Shown: positions 26,120-38,366 of the stretch, one piece after another
Numbering within the stretch: position 1 is the first letter of the stretch
Layout: every line of letters starts with the position of its first letter
DNA from: Apostichopus japonicus
Lineage: Eukaryota > Echinodermata > Holothuroidea > Aspidochirotida > Stichopodidae
Assembly: GCF_037975245.1 (NCBI RefSeq)
Contig: NC_092574.1
Location: 26,520,713 to 26,584,712, forward strand
Direction: 5' to 3'
Length of the DNA stretch: 64,000 nucleotides
Made by a program: the position numbers and the translations under genes
The notes under the pieces: generated by a model
The model's input: only the letters and a program-made list of their open reading frames with translations
What the model was told of the DNA's origin: nothing
Database searches by the model: none

Positions 26120-27105
26120 CTTAAAATAGATTATAAATTGACATCATACCAGCCATAGGAAACCAACTTAAATAAGGCAGCTTAATTTCCAATAATATTT
26201 GCATAGTTACAGGGTACTCAATATAAGATCAAAACTTATATCATGCCATAGTACTGTACCTAATGGTTACCTATGGTTCTCAAAATAAGATCATAAACTG
26301 ATATCATGCATTAGTGTACCTAATGGTTACCTATGGTTCTCAAAAGAACATTGAAAACTTATATCATGCCATACTGTACCTAATGGTTACCTACATGGTC
26401 ATCAAAATAAGATCATAAACTGATATCTTGCCATACTATACCTAATTGTTACCTTTGATTTTCAAAATATGATCATAAACTGATATCATGCCATATATAC
26501 TGTACCTAATGGTTACCTATGGTTCTCAAAATAAGATCATAAACTGATATCATGCCATAATGTACGTAATGGTTATCTACTGTACATGGTTATCAAAATA
26601 AGATCATAAACTGATATCATGCCATAGTACTGTACCTAATAGTTACCTTCATGGTTATCAAAATAAGATCATAAACTGATATCATGCCATAATGTACGTA
26701 ATGGTTATCTACTGTACATGGTTATCAAAATAAGATCATAAACTGATATCATGCCATATATACTGTACCTAATAGTTACCTTCATGGTTATCAAAATAAG
26801 ATCATAAACTGATATCATGCCATAATGTACGTAATGGTTATCTACTGTACATGGTTATCAAAATAAGATCATAAACTGATATCATGCCATATATACTGTA
26901 CCTAATGGTTACCTTCATGGTTATCAAAATAAGATCATAAACTGATATCATGCCATAATGTACGTAATGGTTATCTACATGGTTATCAAAATAAGATTAT
27001 AAACTGATATCATGCCATACTGTATCTAATTGTTATCTACATGGTTATCAAAATAAGATTATAAACTGATATCATGCCATACTATATCTAATTGTTACCT
27101 ACTGT
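26120..27105. repeat. 61-68 bp minisatellite with dimeric higher-order structure
   Basis: About 15 copies share AAATAAGATCATAAACTGAT followed by ATCATGCCAT, then a variable tail around TGTACCTAATGGTTACC. Between about 26530 and 26990 two tail types alternate (ATACTGTACCTAAT and AATGTACGTAATGG), so the effective period is about 132 bp. Single degenerate units lie at the edges, for example near 25995 and 26130. Confidence 0.93.
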
Positions 27106-27309
27106 ATGGAAGAGAAACCAAACAAAGATCATACTGTACACCAATACCATAGGTGTTACCTAATGAAGCAAAGTATAGCAACTTAAACTTTCAAGTTTAA
27201 CTTTTGTATTGTTAGCGAACTAGTGTAAACTAAATATAAGATTATAAGGGATTATAATAAGAAAACAATCCTATTGTTTAACACTTTAGAATTCAAAATA
27301 AAATAAAAC

Positions 27310-27408
27310 TGTTAGCAAACTGCTTATCCACTAGAGAGCCTGTGTAAGAGAATGTGTAAAAGTAAGTTGGCCTGACGTTTCGATCCTAGCAGGATCTTCT
27401 TCAAAGGC
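27310..27408 (-). repeat. dispersed repeat with GAAGA-stem-GAAAC module (copy B)
   Basis: On the minus strand TTTGAAGAAGATCC, TGCTA, GGATCGAAACGTCAGGCC forms a perfect 5-bp stem with a 5-base loop. TTACTTTTACAC, TTACACAGGCT and GCAGTTTGCTAA follow. Order and spacing match copy A at 12523-12604. It is a likely retroelement remnant. Confidence 0.55.
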
Positions 27409-29539
27409 TAAATGACAAATCCTTGCACTTTAGAATTCAAACTTAAATAACAAATATTTAAAAGATTCTGTTTGCATTTGTAAATCAATAAAATATGTAT
27501 ACTGTAAGTGACATGTACATGTAAGTGAAATGGAACATGGAGAAACCAACTTATTCTGTGCTTTGTTACCAAGGTTACGACATCTTCTGGCTGAAGATTA
27601 CATGTGGAAAAATTTACCAACATCGATTATAAATAGTATTAACAGATGAAAATGCACAATCCAATCCAATCCAATCCACTAGCAAAAACTATTGAACTAT
27701 ATTTAAATGTTCACATAAATTAACAACATGTGCAATGAATTGCAAAAGACTTAAGAGGAAGACCTTGTATGACTGAACAATATTTTAATACAAAACGTAC
27801 TTTGAAGGGAAAAGCCACTCCTTCCATAACAGACCTTGTTATGACTAGTCACCTACAGTCTTAATGTGTATACCTAATATAGTAATATTATCACCCAATA
27901 GAACACTTCCCAAGAACCTTTAATATCAAATCATGTATAATCTATAATGACATGCCAACTTGAATTTCTGTGTACTGTACATATGATCTGCTGACATACA
28001 GTGTATGTGCACTGAAGGGATTTGTCACAACCAATCCTTGCATACAGCAGTGTACAGGTATTAATTGTAATATATTAAAATTATCTCTTAAGCCATGTTG
28101 ATGCTTGATCTATAAGATATTTTACTGAGCTATATCAAATTATGAATTAACATGAAGAATAAAATGTGGAACTCAAAATTTGTAAAATCTTGGTAAAATA
28201 GGGCTTACAGCCTACAGGCTCTCAGCATCCTATTACATTCAGTTAATCGTGCTAAGGCAGTGGATTTTGGGAAAAGAGTAGTTGTTGCACAATAATCTGA
28301 ACAATTCCATTTTGCCATTGCATAATGTAACTTATTAGTTATTTCCCCCCAAAAAAGGTCTTGGGAAAGGTCAATGGATCTAAAGAGAGGAAGAGAATAA
28401 ATGAGGGAGTGAAAGAAGGGGCTATGGACATTGGAGAGGGTACAAAAGGAGAGGGGGAAGAATCGGCCACTCACTTGTTTGCAAATGTTCATTGCAGATG
28501 GGATTGGTCATTGGTGGTGTTTCAAGGTATGATATTGCATTTCCAGTGTACACATACAGTCCTGTACAGTATCTATCTAAACTGAACTTTTTACAGATCT
28601 GATACAGAAATACCCAAAATGTTCTTCCTTCCAAAGGGACTAAATATTTGTACATATATTTTTCCAAGTTAGTGTGATTTTATGTATATAGTGCTATCAT
28701 AGATTATGAAATATATATGTGGTATAAATTTAGACCCTTCCTTCCCGTTAGCCTTAGGACCTCCATACACGTAATCTGAGCTTGGTGAGATGCAATGAAT
28801 GTGCAAATAGGTTTTTAGTTTAAAACCAAGAATATTCCAGTGGATTGCAATCACACTGGAATTTAAGATGTTAGCCTTTCAGAATGGTAGATTTGAAAAA
28901 GATCGAGGAAGTTGATGTTGACCCTGAAGTAGTGTAGGTCAGTGCAAGGTACAATGCCAAACTTTTGTAGGCTAGGTAGAACTAGCGAGTGCATATATGT
29001 AGAATCTTAAATAATATAATACCAAGATGAAAAATTCTGCCTAAATTAAAGTCATCCCTGTAAAACCTGTAAATCACTAAAGATTAATTCCACCTTTAAG
29101 TCTCAATAGGTGATTGCTGATGAATTTACGAAAACAAACTTCCGAAGCAGATTCAATGTTTCTTATTCTAAATGCACTCTTGACCAGGTGGGTGTAATTG
29201 AGAAAAGCTGTCGAAATCAAAAGAAAGAAGTTTTTTTCTGCTGCCCTTATGGCGCGAACGATTTACCGTAAAATTACTTCGACCGCCCATATCAACATGT
29301 TCATTACACAAATGTAACCTATATATACTCGTACCGTCCACCTTTTTGACCCAATTCCATGGAGGAAGCGTCTGAAAACACCTGTTTATTCATTGCAATG
29401 GAAGGAAATCACACAATTTCTCAAGCAACATTGATAAGACCAAAAGAAAGATAATATTCAAGAGAAGTCGTAAACAAAACAGAGTTATTTGATTGGTGCA
29501 TTTGACTAATTTAACAGGTAACCAGGACATTCTAGGCAC

Positions 29540-29605
29540 GGTAGAATGAGGATGCTAAGGTTGTGGGGAGACAGGTAAGCGAGGAGCAAAGTAAATGATA
29601 CAACA
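29540..29605 (+). repeat. dispersed repeat carrying GGGAGACAGGTAAG (copy 5)
   Basis: AATGAGGATGCTAAG is followed by GTTGTGGGGAGACAGGTAAG, CGAGGAG and AAAGTAAAT. This is nearly identical over about 50 bp to the copy at 24345-24412. Confidence 0.65.
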
Positions 29606-30452
29606 TTTCAAACATGTGTATCCCAACATTTTCCTTAATACCATCCAAAAAAAGCCACCATTGTGCTACTATGAATACAAGTTTCCATTGCAACATCTTT
29701 GTATGTATGAATACCATTCACTTTTCTAAATATGAATATTTATGAGCTCAGTAATGGAAGGAGTTAAAACGGACAAGGGTTTTCACCTTAACTCTGGTTT
29801 TGCATAAACTCTGTGAAGTTAATAAGGTTATTTGTTTTAAAGTTATTAAATGCAATCCTTTGAGTTAAAGCTACACTATACTACTTTCCATTGAAAATAC
29901 CCATTTCGTATGCATAAATATAATTATTTTAGTCAGTTAATAATCGGTAGAAGGATGGTAACAGAAGGACAAAAGGTTTACTCAATATAAACTGCAAAAG
30001 CAACATTTGTGCTTTTACATTAATGATACAGCAAGAAAGCCTGCAAAGTACAATAAAATGTAAAAGTCAAGAATATATAGAGCTAGTATAAACTCATTAT
30101 ATATATTGAAGAAAATGTTTCATTTCAAAATAAATAATGTCAGCACTTGATGATATTTTAAATTTAAAAAAAATAAACTTACATGTAAGAAGTTGACATA
30201 AAACCCACCATCCCAAATTTAAAACTGAATATTAAAATAAGTGCAATATTTGAACAAGAATCCAGGTTATACTGTACATATATAAAGATCTATACACTGC
30301 AAACATAGTGATACATACAATACTGTACAGTCAACAGCTTTACAGTTTGTGACAGAACCATTTTGTAGCAGAAATAAGTGTTGACTGTACAGCACACAAA
30401 GTATCTGATGATGACACAATCTGAGAAAGTTGTTGTCTTCAGACTAGTGACT

Positions 30453-30484
30453 GGGGGTGGGGTGGGGTGGGATGGGTGGGGGGG
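30453..30484 (+). other. G-rich tract with quadruplex pattern
   Basis: The tract GGGGGTGGGGTGGGGTGGGA, then TGGGTGGGGGGG, gives at least five G-runs of three or more with one- or two-base loops. It matches the usual G-quadruplex pattern. Function is unknown. Confidence 0.6.
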
Positions 30485-31524
30485 CCTGATCAAGATGTGG
30501 AAGCAGAGCTCCTGCAAGTAAGCCAAAATAATAATAAAGTAGACTAGTATCATATATGACAGAGGATGGAGTAGGAGTAAATTAAGACAAGCAAATCATT
30601 TGTCAGACTGGAAGCATATTAACAAAGAATAGACAAAGGTACAGTAAAACTATTGTCAGCCAGAGGAGGTGGAGGGGGGGAGCTGACTTTACTGGGGGAT
30701 ATCCCAGCCCTGGACATACCACCCATCCCAGGAGTACCTAGCCATAAAATAAAATTAAAATCCCTTCCCAGTAGCTGGACTGTTCCCTGGAAGTAAACGT
30801 TTCTTCTGGAGTTTGATTAACAATCCCTCTAGCTAGTACCTGGTTCCTTAACAGTCTTCAGATGTAATGTTTATTGCTTGTACACAGTATATACTGTGCT
30901 GTGTTTCTGTGTTACTACCTGTAAGTTAAATGGGAAGTGGAGTATTGATCTTGGAAACTTAATCTGGGATATATCAATAAAAGGCTTATATTGTTACAGC
31001 ATTAGCACACTTTACAATGCTGGAGGTCTAGTTCATGATAATAAAGAGGTTCATTAGCATAATAATTACACTCAAAGAAGCATCAAACAATGCACTTAGC
31101 AATCACTCTGTATACATGCAATCGTTTCCATTCCTTCAAGTTTGACCACAAAAGAGGCATATAATTTGATCCAAACAAAATTTGTCCTTCTATAGCTGCC
31201 CTTCGGTTGCCAATATAGAAATGGAAGGACATATTTTAATCAATTATTTATATACAACCAAAGAGTAAGTACGTCTTTTTATTGTTGGTCTACTTAAGTT
31301 TGCTACAAAATAAATACTTTCATAACACTTAAACTAAATGTTTTAGTGATAAAAAAAAATTCTTTTTAAGTAACGGAAGGATATAGGCTGATTTTTTACA
31401 TATCACTGAAACAAGACAAAACATGCAAAATGAAACAAATATTCTGCAACCAGTTTTTCATGACCTAAGCTCTCAAATAACAGGATATTGATGCCATATG
31501 CATGTATCTTTCATGTTTCAATAG

Positions 31525-31805
31525 AAGATTACTGCACTGGCATTTGAAGCAATGAAGCTTAGCAATCAGAAGGTTTAAGGTTCGATCCCCAGCCGGGTCA
31601 TAGTAAGGTGGGTTTTACATCCTAAGAGCTTTCTATGGTTTACCCATCTGAAATGACTTTCTAACTTGAAAAGATTCCAAATTTGAGCTAGAATGTTGAA
31701 TTGGAAGCCACCCGAAGTGAAAGTTGTAATCCATATAAGCCCTTCGGGCTTCTCCCACATTCGTGATCGTAAAAATAGCTGCCTGATTATGATTACGATT
31801 ATCTA
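31525..31805 (+). mobile_element. tRNA-derived SINE
   Basis: GGTTCGATCCC at 31579-31589 is a near-perfect pol III B box. It follows AGCAATCAGAAGG, typical of a tRNA-like SINE head. The body contains the small hairpin AAGCCC-TTC-GGGCTT near 31738, and the element ends in an ATTATGATTACGATTATC-type tail near 31800. The A box is degraded and I could not define a target duplication. Confidence 0.6.
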
Positions 31806-34702
31806 TCACAATAAATCACATTTCTGAGACGAAAATGTTTATTACTTAATCCTAATTTTTGGTACCAAAATACAAACCAAAAAAGGTTGAAATTAAATCT
31901 TAAAATATAGACTTTACATATTCATTTGAAATACCAAATTTGTTTCAGTTGCATGCATTTAAATGTATTGGTCCATAGATGTCCACTTTTGTGTGGAATT
32001 GCCCTTTAAAACCAAAAAGACTTTACAAACCAAACAAAGGTTTATAAAACATAAATGAGAGTTTTGGTATCACCAAAAGATCGACCCAAGTAATATCAAT
32101 GAAAAACAACACATATATGTGAAGAAAATGACCTTAGAACAATTTATGTGATGTTTAAATGCAATGTGCAACTTATGCCTTTAAATAGCTACTGTAGTAA
32201 TCCCCAGTATGACTTGAAGTGTACAGTACTGTCCCATTATTAACAATTTATACAGTCCTTGATACCAAAGTGTATGTCCATTCAACCAATTAAAGTTCAG
32301 TTACTATCATAGGTACACAGTTGGTCATCCTCCGTGAAGTACCCCAACTTAATAATACTAGCCCTTTTACACAGGTAAGCCCATTTCAAGTAATTGCTCG
32401 GACTTCCAATGACAAGTTAACAAATCTATCTTTGAACACTTGGATACATCTTATCCAAGTCAGAGTACTTTTGGTACATGCTGTAGTATACTGTATATAG
32501 TGTACTGTAGCTTGGGTCATCTGAGCTAGACTACCTATCACATAAAGAACAACTTTTTGAGTTGATTTTGATAAAATATTTGGTCACAACTGTTTTCTAT
32601 CGTTAATTAACTACTGTAGCATTCATTCCTTTCAAATACTGGACTTCAAAAAGTCCAAAGTTTTAAAACTTCATACATATAGTTTTTCACTGTGTTTTCT
32701 ATGCTACTACAAAAAATGTCCAGACGACCAAAAATGGTTGAGGATTGAATTAATTACTTATTCACTGAACTTCATTTCGGTGAAAAACTCTCGATGAGCA
32801 TCTCTGTCTGATTAATTACAGTCTGATTTTCAGTAATACTTGGTAGAAATAGGAAAACAAGTGCAGACAAAACTCAATAGCTGTTGTACAGCTTTGTAAG
32901 TTCTGTAGTTATTAGTAGGTTACTCATAGAAATATTATCCTGATTGGTAAGTGTTGGCATTTCCCTAGTTATAATATTTATCAAGGCCTAAGCTACTGGT
33001 AATGTATTAGTATCACTATGTATTCCACAGTGTACAGAGTTTAGCAGGTCTACAGTAGATGGTCCAAATTAGTTAATTCAGGTATGAAATTCATTCAATT
33101 TTAAAAACACATGTACATGTACGTATGAGGCTTCAAAAGTTGGGCATATTTAAATAAATTCAAACCAGTCAAACTTTAAGCACACTGTAAAAACAATAAG
33201 TACATAAAAACAGAGGGAATACCATGGACACAATTAAGACACCAGGTGCTACTACTGCATACACAGCATAATTTACTGTATCAATCCCTTGCATGTTGGT
33301 TTGGGTATTTATGAACAACGATTTCAGGAGATTGTAAAGACAATATGGTTTTCTTTTGCTTCGAGATTAGGTAACTATATATTTAAGCCAACCTACATTA
33401 AATTTTCATTATTTAAGCAAACTATACCTTCTGCACCTAAAGGTAACGTGCTGATTAAGTGAGCCATATATATGTTTCCTTGTCTATGCAATGTTTGTCA
33501 TAACTGCAAATTTTGTAGAAAGTAGCATTGCGATTTAAATAGACCAAACCTTACTGATTGCATTTGTTTCAATTGTTCTCACATTACTGAAAAGAAAACC
33601 ACAAAGACATCTATCCTACCCTGACAAATGAAGGCAGCAACTTACTCTGTACAGCCATCAAAAGCAATAACGGTAACATTTGATATCTTTGATTTTGCTC
33701 TGAAGTTAAATCCTGTTACTAAGGGTAGTTTGTCCAATTGGTCTTTAGTAAAAAATCAGTTGAAGCAGGGAAATTTCCCTAACTTTATGCATGCATTAAA
33801 TTTTATTACAGTATCATTATTGTAAACTGATGAAAAAATAGTGAAAGTGCCTCAGCATAATTCCTCCTTGCAAGTTTAGTTGGTTTTTGTGGAGAATCAA
33901 TCAAAATTGAATTCAAAGCAGTGTTTACACTTTGCTTTTCAGACACCTATGCCACAGTTAACATACCACAATATATGTGGTGTGAAAGGACATGTAAAGT
34001 TTTCATACACCACAATACCATATTTTTATGATCTATCAAAGTAATTGTGATGATTTTATAACACATGCTTTTACTAACAAGTATCCATTCACCATTGCTG
34101 TCATGTACAGTTTTACACCAACAAACCGAACTTCATTGCCAGGTTTCGTTACGTTCGTAAGCAGTTTCAAATGTTGTAATATAACCTGGCCCGAACATTA
34201 TCAGGGTATTATGTATCTGGTATTGCATCGCTAAATGCTATGCAAAGTGGTCAAACTGCTATGTATACACCAACCATAGTATTTTGTATGGGAACGTTAA
34301 GTCACTTAAAAACTGCTCTAAAAAAATTGAGCACTAATTTATTCCCTGATTATGATTAGGCCCTCGCCTAAAAAAGTTAGGCCTAGCTATGCCTGACCCA
34401 TCAGCATTATTCTAAATATTATTCAACGCTCAGGTAAGTTAAAACTAACGTCGTCAAGGCTTCCTACAATTTATTTTTAAGACAGAAAGTTGATGCAAAA
34501 GAGTCTAGGCTAGGTCTAACTAGTAACAACTACAAAAGTAGTACACCTAGGGCTATTCCTACATAAGCCTATGCTACCCTGCATTGAATAAGGTACAGTA
34601 CCCGTTGCTAATTAACTATGGCTCAGCCTAGGCCTAACTAGGCCTAGGCTAATACAAACTTAGTCTTCGCCTCAAGATAAGTTATCAACAGCAACAACTT
34701 AC

Positions 34703-35150
34703 GTTTTCAGTCTAAGTTAGCCTATAGTCAAACGTCGGAGTGGAAAAGCAACAGCCGCCATTGGACTTTCAGACCATTCGCCGTGTCTAACAGAACTGAA
34801 GTCGATAGGTGATTTCAGTTAAGGGTATGCTGGTGCGGACATAATTATTACTGAAGTCACCCTCGGTTTGTAACGTTCCGCCTGGTCAACCCATACGGTA
34901 CCACTAAACGACGATTAGCTACCGTCCTCGACTCGAGCATACTTTTGCACACAAACACACACCATACAATACGACGTTATATGTGCATAGCTATATACAT
35001 GCATTACAAAGCTGCAGCAGTAGCACAGTTTAGGGAGCGCTAGTTCTATTCTTAGAATCGCAGTAGTCATAGTCAGGTCACATCGAGGTCAAACTAGTTG
35101 ACGCTTTCTTCACCAATTTGACTAACCCATCCACTGCCTACATCGTTTGT
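34703..35150 (-). promoter_or_regulatory. CpG-enriched patch, candidate promoter and non-coding first exon of the cyclase gene
   Basis: CpG density rises sharply between about 34730 and 35100. On the minus strand GTCCAATGGCGGC (CCAAT box overlapping a YY1-like site) lies near 34758-34770. A GAAAAC|GTAAGT donor, perfect at the intron side, ends the candidate exon at 34703. It lies 11.4 kb upstream of the cyclase acceptor on the same strand, which is why I link them. No transcript evidence is available. Confidence 0.4.
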
Positions 35151-35339
35151 GGGTAAGTATAAATGAACGACGGATGATTTTCATAGGAAGGATTGCAATG
35201 TTTGATTTCAAACAAACAGCTTAAAAAATAGTGTCGCAGATTGTGAAAACATTAATTAGATGAAATCTATTTGCGTCTAGCACTGTACGAATTCCGATTG
35301 TGCCATTTTATAATGTTGGAATGTCCATCACGAGAATCA

Positions 35340-35800
35340 CTCCGTCACGAAATGTTGACTTCTCTGTACGGAATTTTCGACTATGGTTTTACTTAGCAAA
35401 AACTTTTACCATCATTTGGAAATTTTGACTTTACATCGACATTTCGCACTATTCCCTGAAATTCAACTTTATACCTCAATTTCGACTGTTTCGTTTCCTT
35501 GACAATGATCTGAACTTCTTTAAATTAACTTCTTTTATTTTTCGGTTTAAAAAAGTCGAATTTGCCGTCGAGAAAAAACTCGAAATTTCGATCTTTCCTA
35601 AAACGTTCCTTAACAGTACGATCCTTAACTATCGAAAATTTAACGTTTTGCAGCAAAATTTCGACTACATATCCCCAAAATATTCCCAACGTTCGACTAG
35701 TTGATCTAATTATATCAACTTTATCTAAAATGTCGATGTTGTGTTTCGATATTGGCCGCCGGGATGTTTTAATCTCGAAATTTCGACTGTTTATCCTAAC
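35340..35800. repeat. loose cluster of AATTTCGACT motifs
   Basis: AATTTCGACT or one-base variants recur about a dozen times in 450 bp, for example near 35368, 35416, 35472, 35581, 35656 and 35778. CpG is unusually common for such AT-rich DNA. A 117-codon open frame (35562-35915, plus) crosses it but has no recognisable domain and begins at a non-ATG codon. Confidence 0.45.
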
Positions 35801-35881
35801 ATTTGTACCTATTTATGACCATTTTTTTATTATTATGTTAATTTGCCTGTTTATTAGGAAATTCTACAAATTCATTAAAAA

Positions 35882-35948
35882 CAATTGTCATTGTTTCATC
35901 AAGCTTTCGACGTAAAAAGCCATAATGTGGATGAAACAATGACAATTG
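35882..35948. repeat. perfect 19-bp inverted repeat
   Basis: The arms CAATTGTCATTGTTTCATC (35882-35900) and GATGAAACAATGACAATTG (35930-35948) are exactly complementary across a 29-base loop. Pairing does not extend well beyond the arms. Confidence 0.9.
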
Positions 35949-35999
35949 ACTGTTTGTTCAAATTTCGAGGAAAGAAACAGAGAATTCGATTAACTTATA

Positions 36000-37890
36000 G
36001 CCTTCTTTAAGTTTGGTATCAAAGAGTTGCTACCCATCCCATCCTTCTTCTTCCCTCGCCCCTTCCCCCTCCTTACCTTCCTCCGCCCCATACACTTTTC
36101 CCCTGCTGCAGGCCCTCTGCAGACGACCTCATATCACTAGTCTTACAGATCCACACGCAGTTGGATGATACTGTGATGATATCATTGTGAACACGAGTTA
36201 TTTAACTCACGTCAGTGCTCTTATAGGATATTACCTTAACTATAGCCTGGAAACAGCATAAATGTAATTCAACTCGAGTGGTGGATGCGGCTACTGGAAC
36301 TCCACAACGTAATCGCTCTTTCCCCACCACACACCGTCTGAATTACGTCAGTGTGTTAACCTTGTACTGGTCCAACCCCCTCATCAGAGCAAAAAGTCAC
36401 ACAGACCTTTCATGGAATGGAATATCTAAACTTGTCAGAAATTGTGATGATATCACGTGATGCGTATACTTATTTCAGTTTGCTTTCAAAGTAAGGGCGC
36501 AATGTTATATCCTGACACACATGCACATGGTATTTGAATTGAAGAATGCTTGTCCACAGTGGTTGCTAAGTCTATAGTGATGACATACATGAAGCATGTA
36601 GTTATTGTAGTATATATCCCTATTATTAATGCAACAGTAAGCTGATCTTCAGTGACGTCCGCAAACGGGGTAGGGTTTGGGAGAGTGGGATGGACACATT
36701 TCACCCACCTCGTTAGTCGTGGGAAAAACGTTCAGTCGAAGAATAGTTGGCACATTCAGTCAGGGAACTTTATTCTACTCCTTTAGGAACAGGACGTCCC
36801 CCCCCCCTGCCCGAACAAATCCAGGGGGTTTTCAACCGTCATACTTACATTTTAGAAGAATACGATATCACAACCTTGCATGTAGACTTAATTATAAACT
36901 TAAATTTATAGTCTAGATATGCCTCAAAATGCACCATTTTTATACCTAAACTTACAATTGTTGTTGTTTTTGTTGAGGGGGGGGGGGCGGAAGGGCGGGG
37001 AGACGCCAGATCACCCTACATGGAAGGTCGCCCCAGGGTCGCACCCTTCTTTTATAATATTCTCGGTCTGCCTTAAAGGTTCATTAGCTACCTAAACCAG
37101 TCCGGGCAAATTAAGAATATGTGCCCCATCCACTCCACACCATTGAAATACTGTGCACATTTGGCGTTACTGCTAATACTACAATAGCCAGAGAAAGAAT
37201 TTGCTGGTGTGGAGTTAGCATCATAACTTTGTAACAATGATATTCTTCTTAAATATTTTAATAGAAAATTCTTCTGTTTGATGGTAGTGATTTTATCATA
37301 TTTTTTAATAAATTACGATATAAAATATTTCAAAATATGGAAATAAATAGAAATGAAACTTCCTATCATGGATATACATTTTACAAGAATACCCATTCTT
37401 TTACTGAAGAAAAAGTATATAAGTATACAAGATATTATTATATGCATTATTTACAATTTTGGAGAAAAATAGAAGAACACATTGTTTTTCATTTTATTGT
37501 TTCTTTTAATGTCAGTTTCATTGTACAAAACAGTTCAAACTGTACAATATATACAAATTTATACAACATATATATACAACATTTTGTGGAAATTAATAGG
37601 AAAACAAGTTTAACGTTAGTTATTTACTAGACACCACTCAAAAATAACTGTGTGCACCAAGAAGCAACTTTCTTTCAGTTTTCTTCATAATTTCATTGTA
37701 AAAAAAAAAAAATTAAATAAACAAATTTTACAAATTATTATACCGTTTTTAATTTACAGCTTGGAAATAAATAAACACAATTCTACATAATATACAACAT
37801 AAACAACATTTTTTTATTCACACATATGGTACATCGTGTATAGGACACTCACACACTTATACCCTATCAACCGATGAAAAAGGGAAGAAA
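36000..37890. other. non-genic stretch
   Basis: No gene was recognised. It contains a pyrimidine-rich block (about 36030-36120), a C-run near 36798, a G-run near 36977 and AT-rich DNA with short open frames (37337-37630) lacking any known feature. Confidence 0.5.
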
Positions 37891-37891
37891 A
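37888..37891 (-). terminator. pol III TTTT terminator of tRNA-iMet
   Basis: On the minus strand four T residues follow the tRNA 3' end after about seven bases. Confidence 0.7.
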
Positions 37892-37898
37892 GTTTAAC

Positions 37899-37970
37899 TA
37901 GCAGAGCGAGGTTTCGATCCTCGGACCTCTGGGTTATGGGCCCAGCACGCTACCGCTGCGCCACTCTGCT
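37899..37970 (-). tRNA. tRNA-iMet-CAT: initiator tRNA-Met (CAT)
   Basis: The 72-base gene on the minus strand starts AGCAGAGTGGCGCAGCGG and ends CCTCGCTCTGCTA. The acceptor stem AGCAGAG/CTCTGCT pairs fully and has the initiator-type A1-T72 pair. The anticodon arm CTGGG-CCCATAA-CCCAG carries anticodon CAT at 37938-37936 and the three G-C pairs typical of initiators. The T arm CGAGG-ATCGAAA-CCTCG has A at position 54, another initiator feature, and doubles as the B box. There is no intron. A TTTT pol III terminator lies at 37891-37888, about 8 bases downstream. All arms are intact, so it is probably functional. Confidence 0.97.
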
Positions 37971-38366
37971 TATAGAGGAAGTATAAGAGTAAATATACAT
38001 GTGGTCAACGCGGCTGACGCAATCACAATATTTCAAATTTCCCGCTTATTGGGGGCGTGCTTTTGTATTACAAAAAATTCTGTAACTGTCACTTGTTGTC
38101 TGAGGTTAAAAGGATTGTCTGGTGGCCCAAAGAAGTTATCTTAAAAAATAGTAAATAATTTTCCAAACATGTTGTCAAAGTATGAGAACGCTAATGTTGC
38201 GTTTGACAGAGAAACGATTTTTTAATCGTTAAGGATAGACATTTCAAATATGATTTGAACAGTACAGAACGTGACGTCAGCTATGCTAATGCAGATTGCG
38301 ACATACCCCACCCTCCGCACAGTACCTATACGGTAATCACAACAAAAACCGCGTTTGTATACAGAT

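Larger units (their letters stand above)
23320..34701 (-). other. probable first intron of the cyclase gene
   Basis: This stretch lies between the acceptor at 23318 and a candidate first-exon donor at 34702. No coding exon was recognised in it on either strand. It contains the minisatellite at 26.1-27.1 kb, a SINE, copies of the AGACAGGTAAG family, a G-rich tract near 30.45 kb and (CCAAT)n at about 27659-27677. The intron assignment depends on the unproven first exon. Confidence 0.45.

Noticed and set aside
37337-37630. 97-codon open frame
   Set aside because: AT-rich chance frame; Tyr/Asn/Ile/Phe-rich composition, no domain, no splice context.
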